A stretch of DNA of 16,083 nucleotides from NCBI GenBank assembly GCA_964387645.1, contig CAYLYM010000090.1:1-16083 (forward strand). Direction: 5' to 3'. Shown here in pieces: positions 8,346 through 14,601 of this stretch; the first letter of the stretch is position 1, and each line of letters opens with the position of its first letter. The DNA is from CAYLYM01 sp964387645 (GTDB lineage: Bacteria; Calditrichota; Calditrichia; RBG-13-44-9). The translations under genes and the position numbers were made by a program. The notes under the pieces were generated by a model. The model searched no databases, was not told the origin of the DNA, and was given only the letters and a program-made list of their open reading frames with translations.

Positions 8346-8489
8346 TCCTTCCCCATTCCAATAGATTATCAGATGAGCGATAATTTACAGTAATCGTTTA
8401 TTTACCCACCGAGAACATCGAGTTACAACGAGTTATTTGAATAAATTAATTGACGGTCTTTTTTCATTAAACTGCAAGAACTCCTTGTC

Positions 8490-9704
8490 TTATTTTAATC
8501 TTTTAAGCAGGATATTGCGTATTTGATCTTTGTTGAGTTGAACAGGATTATTTTTATTCCCGGTTTTTTCAATAATTTTATTTAAATCACTTTCCTGAAT
8601 CCCATACTGATTTAACTTTGGCATTTTCAGCATTTCAGTCCATTCGTAGAGTTCTTGAATAAGAAGTTGACAATTTTCTGTTACATTCTCACTTTTCGAA
8701 CCGGATAATAACTCACCGACACGAGCGTATTTTTCCAGGGCTGTTTTGTTGAGAGGATCCGAATGATGTTGCAATGCACGAATATTTTCTTCTATTGCTG
8801 CAGCTAACAAAGTGCCGCATACCACCCCGTGTGGGATTTCAAAAAAACCGCCGATTGGTGAAGCCAGACCGTGAACAATTCCCAGGCCAGCATTTGTTAA
8901 TGTAATACCCGACAGCATGGCGGCGTAGGCCATCCCGTTACGTGCCATCAAGTCATTAGCACCATTGGTGTATGCGGCAATGAGATATTTCTTGATGCAT
9001 TCCATACCACTCCATGCCAGAGAATCGGTTATGGGAGATGATTGAGTGGATACATAAGCTTCTAAAAGTTGAGTAAAAGCATCAAGACCCGCGGCAGCTG
9101 TTATATTAGGCGGGCAAGATAACATTAATCTAGGATCAATTAAAGCTACATCTGGAACAAAATTATCATGGCGAAGAGATTTTTTAAAGCCGTCCTCACC
9201 GACACGGCTGAGAACGGCATTTTTGGTAGTTTCGCTTCCTGTTCCTGCAGTCGTTGGCACGGCAATGAAAGGAATTTTCAGACCGGGATGCTGCACTCCA
9301 CTTCCCACACCCTCTAAATACTCTACGACTGATTCTCCCACTGGCAGCATGGCAGAAATGGCCTTCCCGGCATCAATTACGCTGCCACCGCCAATAGCAA
9401 CAACCACTTCAAAATTTTCTCTACGAAATTGTTGAACAGTTGTGTCCACCAGTTCCGGTGAAGGTTCCCCAGATACGCACAGATCCGCGTAGGAAATTTG
9501 AAAATGATTCAACTGTTTAAGCAATTCTGTCCAGTTTTCAGATTGTCTAAACGATCGCACACCTGTGACGATTAAAACTTTTTTACCCATTTCTTGAATG
9601 ATATGGCTAATTTCTTTGAATCTATCAGCTCCAAAAATAATCTTCGGTGTTCTGGTAAAAGAAAATTGATAATAAGATGAAACATTTCCCATGATCAATC
9701 CCAT
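8490..9704 (-). CDS. Iron-type (group III) alcohol dehydrogenase with an altered metal site
   Basis: The protein (404 residues) is an NAD(P)-dependent dehydrogenase of the FucO/AdhB family, which reduces or oxidises small aldehydes and alcohols. The N-terminal half has the dinucleotide loop AIGGGSVIDAGKA (GGGS at 105-108) and PTTAGTGSETT (150-160). The C-terminal helical half carries the metal site. Aligning with E. coli FucO (Asp196, His200, His263, His277), I find Asp208 and His278 and His292 at the expected spacing, but Gln212 replaces the second ligand. Ser282 replaces the second His of the HGxxH motif. Metal binding may therefore be altered, or this is a subfamily with a Gln ligand. Two starts compete: ATG at 9704, with no Shine-Dalgarno, and ATG at 9692 (four codons later), with GGGA 8-9 nt upstream; I think 9692 is as likely. 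The substrate is unknown. It lies 65 nt after the LsrG-like gene on the same strand, probably in one operon. Confidence 0.9.
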   Translation of the reverse strand: MGLIMGNVSSYYQFSFTRTPKIIFGADRFKEISHIIQEMGKKVLIVTGVRSFRQSENWTELLKQLNHFQISYADLCVSGEPSPELVDTTVQQFRRENFEVVVAIGGGSVIDAGKAISAMLPVGESVVEYLEGVGSGVQHPGLKIPFIAVPTTAGTGSETTKNAVLSRVGEDGFKKSLRHDNFVPDVALIDPRLMLSCPPNITAAAGLDAFTQLLEAYVSTQSSPITDSLAWSGMECIKKYLIAAYTNGANDLMARNGMAYAAMLSGITLTNAGLGIVHGLASPIGGFFEIPHGVVCGTLLAAAIEENIRALQHHSDPLNKTALEKYARVGELLSGSKSENVTENCQLLIQELYEWTEMLKMPKLNQYGIQESDLNKIIEKTGNKNNPVQLNKDQIRNILLKRLK

Positions 9705-9769
9705 TAATTTGTTTTAAACAGAATAGTCTCTATACAATGCAAAAAAAACAATTCATCTTAGAAGGATTC

Positions 9770-10078
9770 TTACCAGAGATTTCTATCTTCAGGAAAAATA
9801 ACGTTGTAGGGATCTCCCACCCTGGGCTTGGTCATCCAATCGGCTACCGTTTCTCTCCACTTCAAATAATGTTCGGTCTTTTTGTGAGCAGCAGCTGCTT
9901 CCTCAGATTCATACGCTTCGTAAAGGGCAAATCGAGTAGGGTCATCTTTGCTTTGCAATACATCGAACCTTAAATTGCCCGGCTCCCTGATAGAAGCCAG
10001 ATGATTTTTCCTGGTGGCTTCGATAAAATCTTCCACGTGTTCGGGTTTTACCTGAACATGAACAATTGTAACAATCAT
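9770..10078 (-). CDS. LsrG-like antibiotic-biosynthesis-monooxygenase (ABM) fold protein
   Basis: This is a small cytoplasmic protein of 102 residues with the dimeric ferredoxin-like ABM fold. It closely resembles E. coli LsrG by eye: NHLASIREPGNLRFDVLQ against NHLGSVQEEGNLRFDVLQ, then YEAYESEEAAAAHKKTEHY against YEAYKDEDAVAFHKTTPHY. LsrG isomerises the phosphorylated autoinducer-2 breakdown product. Many relatives annotated as putative quinol monooxygenase have no known substrate, so I call the fold with confidence and the reaction with little. Possible active-site residues conserved with LsrG are His26, Asn35, Arg37, His65 and His70. The ATG has a near-perfect AAGGAGG (10084-10090) 5 nt upstream. 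No lsrK, lsrF, lsrB or transporter genes are nearby, so a full AI-2 uptake locus is not shown. The dehydrogenase gene follows on the same strand. Confidence 0.88.
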   Translation of the reverse strand: MIVTIVHVQVKPEHVEDFIEATRKNHLASIREPGNLRFDVLQSKDDPTRFALYEAYESEEAAAAHKKTEHYLKWRETVADWMTKPRVGDPYNVIFPEDRNLW

Positions 10079-10310
10079 TTTAACCTCCTTCTTACATATT
10101 CATTACCCTTCAATTCAAATTAAAAGGAAGGAACTTTCTTTTGTTCTATGTTAAATTCTCAATACTATTTTACTAATTTTAGGATAAGAATACAAAAGAA
10201 AATATTTCTGATATTATAAATGTGGTCTATTCAATTTTAGGAAATTTAAAGAGTAATAAGTCCAATCATTGTATTTTTGTGATAAATCTATCATAATTCA
10301 AAGAAATATT

Positions 10311-10332
10311 CTCGCTTGATACTCGCTTGATA
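10311..10332 (+). repeat. Perfect 11-bp tandem direct repeat
   Basis: CTCGCTTGATA occurs twice head to tail (10311-10321 and 10322-10332), about one helical turn apart, as in direct-repeat operators or a slippage product. Confidence 0.7.
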
Positions 10333-10345
10333 TAAGTTTAATCTT

Positions 10346-10366
10346 AATTTAGTATTGTACTAAATT
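10346..10366 (+). promoter_or_regulatory. 9-bp perfect inverted repeat, possible operator or weak terminator
   Basis: AATTTAGTA and TACTAAATT flank a TTG loop, and the right arm runs into more T residues (10367-10370). The stem is nearly all A-T, so an operator is as plausible as a terminator. Confidence 0.4.
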
Positions 10367-10474
10367 TTTTCACTTTTTCTTGTTAAAGAATATTCTTTTG
10401 TAAAGAGTATATTAAAAAACTATTGTTTTTAAAATTTTTTGAATGTAACAATTAATAGTATTTTATCGTATTTG

Positions 10475-10502
10475 TTGCCTTAGATCTAAAAACTTAAGGC
10501 AA
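10475..10502 (+). promoter_or_regulatory. 8-bp inverted repeat upstream of the tricorn-like gene
   Basis: TTGCCTTA (10475-10482) and TAAGGCAA (10495-10502) enclose a 12-nt loop. It is followed by A residues rather than T, so it is not a plus-strand intrinsic terminator. Confidence 0.4.
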
Positions 10503-10544
10503 AAAATAAAACGGCTGAATTCTCAATATTCAGATTAGAGATTG

Positions 10545-10661
10545 GTGAAATTGAATAAATTTTACTGTCATAATTCCAACCTATATATTGCTGAAAGAAT
10601 CCCACATTTTATAGCCACAGATATTTATTCTAATCAAATAAATCAGGAGGATTTTAAATGA
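10545..10661 (+). other. Possible 38-codon upstream ORF overlapping the tricorn start (ATGA)
   Basis: A GTG-started frame with 38 sense codons ends at the TGA of ATGA (10658-10661), so its stop overlaps the start of the protease gene. The peptide (starting MKLNKFYCHN) is not recognised, and its last codons contain the protease ribosome site. Such overlap allows translational coupling, but the start has only a weak purine site (AGAG) and chance is quite possible. Confidence 0.2.
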
Positions 10662-13600
10662 ACAAATTTTCTTTTCTTTTACTAATTCTGATTGTTTTTA
10701 TCTATCAATTGGTTTTAGCAGAAAAAGTGCTGGAGCAACCTGATGCTCTCATGTTGCGTTTTCCAGATGCGAGTGAAGATCAAATTGTATTCGTTTATGC
10801 GAATGATCTCTGGACGGTTTCTATTGAAGGCGGCATCGCTCGCAAGTTAAGCTCTCCTGCAGGACCTGAATTGTTTCCCAAATTTTCACCGGATGGAAAA
10901 TGGATTGCCTTTAGTGGCAATTATGATGGCAATATCGACGTGTACGTAATGCCTGCTACAGGTGGAATTCCCAAACGGCTAACACATCATCCCGAGGACG
11001 ATCTGGTAGTAGAGTGGTATCCAGACAGCCAACATATTTTGTATCGGTCGAGAATGTATAGCCCTTCTCGGCGATTTAACCGATTGTTTAAACAATCCAT
11101 CGATGGCGGAATGCCAGAAGTGTTGCCTCTACCCTACGGTGAGTTAGCCAGTTTCAGTCCAGATGGTAATCAATTGGTTTTTCAAATCATTTCCCGGGAA
11201 TTTCGGACCTGGAAACGGTATCGTGGCGGAATGGCCAGTGACCTCTGGTTGTACGATTTCCAGAAAAATTATTCGGAAAAAATCACCGAATTCGCTGGTA
11301 CCGATGCATTGCCCATGTGGCACCAGAACACTATTTACTTTCTTTCGGACCGCGATGAAAATCAAAAACTGAACATTTGGGCCTATAATGTAAATACCAG
11401 GAAATTCCACCAGGTAACCCGATTTACAGAATATGATGTCAAGTGGCCCAGTATAGGACCGACGGCTATCGTTTTTGAAAACGGCGGCAAGCTCTATATT
11501 CTGGATTTGGCAACTGAAAAATATTCTCCAATTTCAGTAAAAGTTCCAGCAGATCTCCCACGTGTACGTCCTCAATTAAAAAATGTGGAAAAATATATTC
11601 GAAACTTCTCACTTTCACCTACTGGAAAAAGAGCGCTTTTTGAGGCACGTGGAGAAATTTTTACCGTTCCTGAAAAACATGGTACCGTGCGTAATTTGAC
11701 CCATACATCTGGCGTTGCCGAACGCTATCCAGCTTGGTCTCCTGACGGAAAATACATTGCTTTCTTTTCCGATAAAACTGGTGAATATGAACTCTACCTC
11801 CGTAACGCTGACGGAAAGGGTGGAGATAGACGCATGACGCAGAATGGATCCGTGTTCCGTTATCAACCGGTGTGGTCCCCCGATAGTAAGAAAATTGCTT
11901 TTAGTGATAAAACTGGAAGTCTATATGTATTAGATTTGTCAACAGGTAAAATAGAATTTGTAGATAAGGACGACTTTACTGAAATACATGATTATTCCTG
12001 GTCTCCGGATAGCCGTTGGCTGACCTATTCTAAACATATGGAAAATGCGAATGGCGTCATTATGATCTACGATACAAGAACGAAAGAAACACATCAAGTT
12101 ACCAGTGATTTTTATTCGGATAGCCATCCAGTATTTGATCCGGAAGGAAAATATCTTTATTTCTATTCTAATAGGACTCTTTCACCTGTTTACAGCGATT
12201 TCGATGAAACTTGGGTATATCCTAATGCCACCAATATTTATGCAGTAACTTTACGCAAAGATGTACTTTCGCCACTGGCACCTCGCAATGATGAGGAAGA
12301 AGTTACAGAAGAAAAAAATGAAGAAGAGAAAGAAAATAAAAAAAAGTCTAACAAAAATTCAAAAAAGTTAGAGGAAGAGTCCAAAAAAGAGGAAAATCCT
12401 GTTAACATCGATTTTGAAGGATTTGAAAAGAGGGCAGTAAAACTGCCAGTTGAAGTAAAAAATACCGGACCTCTTAAAGCTGTCAAAGGCAAAGTGGTGT
12501 TTTTACGATTTCCAGCCAGAGGTGCTGATAAACCCGGACAACCTTCTGGTACTCTGGTTTATTACGATTTGGATAAACGTGAAGAAAAAACAGTAATTTC
12601 TGGAATCGATAATTTTGATATTTCTGCTGATGGTAAAAAGGTAATTTATAAGAGCAAAAACACCTATGGTATCATTGATCTGGCAGAAGGAAAAAATGTA
12701 GGCGATGGAAAAATTGCGACCAATAAGTTACAGGCCTGGATTGATCCAAAAGAGGAATGGCAACAGATGTTCATAGAGGCCTGGCGGATCGAACGGGATT
12801 ATTTCTACGATCCTAACATGCATGGTCTGGACTGGGAAGCGATTAAGAAACGTTATCAGGCATTATTACCATATATCAATAGCCGTAGAGACCTCAATTA
12901 TGTCATTGGTGAGATGATTTCAGAATTGAATTCTTCTCATGCTTACGTAAGTGGTGGTGATCTGGAACAGGGGAAGAAAATCTCTGTCGGTTTACTGGGA
13001 TGTGATTTTGAATTAGATAAAAAGAACAATGCCTACCGAATTAAAAAGATTTACGAAGGGGCAGAATGGGATGTGGATGTACGATCACCATTGCGTGAAC
13101 CAGGTGTTCAGGTCAATGAAGGAGATTATCTATTGGCAGTGAACGGAGTGCCGGTGGACGTGAGAAAGGATCCCTGGGCAGCATTTCAGGGACTGGCAGG
13201 TGAAGTCGTAACCATTACGGTAAACTCCCAACCGAACATGGATGGTGCTCGTGATGTTCTGGTGAAAACACTTTCCAGTGAATTCCGTTTACGCTACCTG
13301 GCCTGGGTAGAAAGCAACAGGAAAAAAGTGGAAGAGGCAACGGGAGGACGTGTTGGATATGTCTATGTGCCAAATACAGGTATTGATGGACAAAATGAGC
13401 TAGTCAGGCAATTCGTTGCTCAGTATCATAAAGAGGGATTGATTATTGATGAACGTTTCAATAGTGGTGGTCAAATTCCAGATCGTTTTGTCGAGCTGCT
13501 CAATCGACCAATCTATAATTACTGGGCTCGCCGGGATTTCAGGGACTGGCAAACGCCATTTATAGCACATACTGGACCGAAGGTAATGTTAATAAACCAG

Positions 13601-13957
13601 TGGTCTGGTTCTGGTGGAGATGCTTTTCCTTATTATTTCCGAAAAGCCGGTCTGGGTCCATTGGTTGGTAAACGTACCTGGGGCGGTTTAATAGGCATTA
13701 GCGGCAATCCCGGTTTGATCGATGGGGGACGCGTTACAGCGCCCACTTTCGGACTCTGGAACGTAGAAGGTAATTGGGATGTAGAAGGTTACGGTGTTGA
13801 CCCTGATTACGAGGTAGAAAATAAACCCCATGAAATGGTCGCTGGACGCGATCCGCAACTGGAAAAAGCCATAGAAATTATATTAAAAGAACTGGAAATT
13901 CATCCGCCCAAAAAGCCGCATAAGCCCAAATATCCAAATCGAGTGCTTAGCAAGTAA
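10658..13957 (+). CDS. Secreted tricorn-like protease (PD40 beta-propellers, PDZ, S41-type catalytic domain)
   Basis: The protein has 1099 residues, close to archaeal Tricorn (about 1070), but starts with a clear Sec signal peptide (hydrophobic 5-19, likely cut after LVLA at 21), so it acts in the periplasm or outside. Two propellers follow (about 25-310 and 310-690) with repeated SPDG/SPDSK motifs of the PD40 type, for example FSPDGKWIAFSG and WSPDGKYIAFFS. A Lys/Glu-rich low-complexity insert sits at about 546-587. Next come a helical C1 domain (about 695-775), a PDZ-like domain (about 775-870) and the C2 catalytic domain. Aligned to Tricorn, catalytic Ser760/His761 (NSSHAY), nucleophile Ser985 (GSGGD) and Glu1043 (EGYGVDPD) are all kept. 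It ends in a Pro/Lys-rich tail. AGGAGGA lies just upstream of the ATG. Archaeal Tricorn trims proteasome peptides; a bacterial exported form would more likely degrade peptides outside the cytoplasm. It is a single gene without protease partners nearby. Confidence 0.93.
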   Translation: MNKFSFLLLILIVFIYQLVLAEKVLEQPDALMLRFPDASEDQIVFVYANDLWTVSIEGGIARKLSSPAGPELFPKFSPDGKWIAFSGNYDGNIDVYVMPATGGIPKRLTHHPEDDLVVEWYPDSQHILYRSRMYSPSRRFNRLFKQSIDGGMPEVLPLPYGELASFSPDGNQLVFQIISREFRTWKRYRGGMASDLWLYDFQKNYSEKITEFAGTDALPMWHQNTIYFLSDRDENQKLNIWAYNVNTRKFHQVTRFTEYDVKWPSIGPTAIVFENGGKLYILDLATEKYSPISVKVPADLPRVRPQLKNVEKYIRNFSLSPTGKRALFEARGEIFTVPEKHGTVRNLTHTSGVAERYPAWSPDGKYIAFFSDKTGEYELYLRNADGKGGDRRMTQNGSVFRYQPVWSPDSKKIAFSDKTGSLYVLDLSTGKIEFVDKDDFTEIHDYSWSPDSRWLTYSKHMENANGVIMIYDTRTKETHQVTSDFYSDSHPVFDPEGKYLYFYSNRTLSPVYSDFDETWVYPNATNIYAVTLRKDVLSPLAPRNDEEEVTEEKNEEEKENKKKSNKNSKKLEEESKKEENPVNIDFEGFEKRAVKLPVEVKNTGPLKAVKGKVVFLRFPARGADKPGQPSGTLVYYDLDKREEKTVISGIDNFDISADGKKVIYKSKNTYGIIDLAEGKNVGDGKIATNKLQAWIDPKEEWQQMFIEAWRIERDYFYDPNMHGLDWEAIKKRYQALLPYINSRRDLNYVIGEMISELNSSHAYVSGGDLEQGKKISVGLLGCDFELDKKNNAYRIKKIYEGAEWDVDVRSPLREPGVQVNEGDYLLAVNGVPVDVRKDPWAAFQGLAGEVVTITVNSQPNMDGARDVLVKTLSSEFRLRYLAWVESNRKKVEEATGGRVGYVYVPNTGIDGQNELVRQFVAQYHKEGLIIDERFNSGGQIPDRFVELLNRPIYNYWARRDFRDWQTPFIAHTGPKVMLINQWSGSGGDAFPYYFRKAGLGPLVGKRTWGGLIGISGNPGLIDGGRVTAPTFGLWNVEGNWDVEGYGVDPDYEVENKPHEMVAGRDPQLEKAIEIILKELEIHPPKKPHKPKYPNRVLSK

Positions 13958-13984
13958 ATCCGAAATATTCTTCTTAACAAAACA

Positions 13985-14013
13985 GGCCTCGCCAGAAACA
14001 GTCAGGCGGGGCC
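13985..14013. terminator. GC-rich hairpin after the tricorn-like gene
   Basis: GGCCTCGCC and GGCGGGGCC pair over 9 bp (one G-U) with an 11-nt loop, 28 nt after the stop codon. On the plus strand no T run follows. On the minus strand it is followed by TGTTTTG, so it would work better for transcripts coming from the right. It is the only strong GC stem in the AT-rich spacers. Confidence 0.5.
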
Positions 14014-14078
14014 CTTGCAAACCTGACCATATCAGGCAAACAGGGTGAAAAACCATTTTTCATAAAATTACCTGGAAT

Positions 14079-14100
14079 AATGTCCATTAAATGTCCATTA
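14079..14100 (+). repeat. Perfect 11-bp tandem direct repeat
   Basis: AATGTCCATTA occurs twice head to tail (14079-14089 and 14090-14100). The first copy with its preceding T (14078) is also a dyad, TAATG-TC-CATTA. Confidence 0.7.
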
Positions 14101-14178
14101 GAAGAGGATAACAACACCCAACTATTGTCAGTTTTCTTTAAACATAGATGATTTATTTTGTTCTAAAAAGCATTTTTA

Positions 14179-14484
14179 CTACAACAAATCTCTCATAAAC
14201 TTTGCACCTTTCCAGGCTGGCACAGAAAGTTTATCCCAACAAGAAAACTCTTCATTTCGCTTTGTTGGATTAAGTCGCGGTTTCTCTTTGGATAAAATAG
14301 GTTTTTGGAAATAATTGTGAAATTTGATTAAATATACTTATACCCCAACCTATAAGAGATTCTCTTTGTTTTTTAATCTTATAAAAAGAATTTAAAAAAT
14401 GGATGCTTTTTTTTATTATTTCTTTTTCTAAAAATTTTATTTGTTTCAGGAGAAAATAATTCTTTAAGACTATACAAGTTATTT
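14179..14484 (-). pseudogene. Probable frameshifted gene remnant running into the N gap
   Basis: Three overlapping minus-strand frames each read like protein over part of the span. Leaving the gap, frame A reads NNLYSLKELFSPETNKIFRK and continues to an A8 homopolymer (T8 at 14407-14414 on plus). A one-base shift there leads into frame B, including RESLIGWGISIFNQIS and LFPKTYFIQRETAT, which stops at 14270. Frame C (open 14179-14337, no good start) holds NEEFSCWDKLSVPAWKGAKF and ends MRDLL at a TAG. Trp, Pro and Gly content is above what AT-rich noise gives. I do not recognise the family. It could be a decayed gene, or a real gene broken by low-quality sequence next to the gap. The upstream part lies in the unknown sequence. 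Confidence 0.35.
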
Positions 14485-14584
14485 NNNNNNNNNNNNNNNN
14501 NNNNNNNNNNNNNNNNNNNNNNNNNNNNNNNNNNNNNNNNNNNNNNNNNNNNNNNNNNNNNNNNNNNNNNNNNNNNNNNNNNNN
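14485..14584. other. Assembly gap of 100 N
   Basis: Exactly 100 unknown bases mark a scaffold join; the true distance is probably unknown, and the join itself is less certain than the rest. Confidence 0.98.
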
Positions 14585-14601
14585 AATTCTGATTCAAATT
14601 T

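Larger units (their letters stand above)
8029..8489. other. Gene-poor 461-bp spacer between convergent genes
   Basis: I see no convincing protein gene here. It holds a strong Shine-Dalgarno followed by a nine-codon ORF (8184-8228), a probable decayed dispersed repeat (about 8250-8345), and three CGAG motifs at 9-10 bp spacing (8410, 8419, 8429). A short GTGATGAATCAC dyad (8037-8048) followed by GTTTTG just after the permease stop could help end transcription but is weak. Confidence 0.5.
10079..10657. promoter_or_regulatory. Structured AT-rich upstream region of the tricorn-like gene
   Basis: This 579-bp stretch separates divergent genes and must hold both promoters. It is very AT-rich and has several perfect symmetries: an 11-bp tandem repeat (10311-10332), AATTTAGTA-TTG-TACTAAATT (10346-10366), the 14-bp palindrome AAAGAATATTCTTT (10385-10398), TTGCCTTA/TAAGGCAA (10475-10502) and CTGAAT/ATTCAG (10515-10533). 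They could bind regulators or fold in RNA; none has a proper terminator U tract except possibly the second. A short ORF (10545-10661) runs into the tricorn start. Confidence 0.5.
13958..14601. other. Spacer with hairpin, tandem repeat, broken ORF and N gap
   Basis: The 644-bp stretch between convergent genes contains a GC-rich hairpin (13985-14013), an 11-bp tandem repeat (14079-14100), a 9-bp inverted repeat ATAAACTTT/AAAGTTTAT (14195-14203, 14226-14234), a probable gene remnant on the minus strand and an assembly gap. No intact gene is seen. Confidence 0.6.

Noticed and set aside
7896..8356. Two minus-strand frames of 118 and 68 codons at the permease end and in the spacer
   Set aside because: One overlaps the permease coding end, the other runs through the repeat-like segment; neither has a ribosome site or protein character.
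12238..12492. 84-codon minus-strand frame rich in Ser and Phe in the tricorn-like gene
   Set aside because: It is the antisense of the Lys/Glu-rich insert; the composition follows from that.
10311..14100. Direct repeats as a CRISPR array or attachment sites
   Set aside because: The repeats are 11 bp, two copies each, unrelated to each other, without spacers, cas genes, integrase or transposase.
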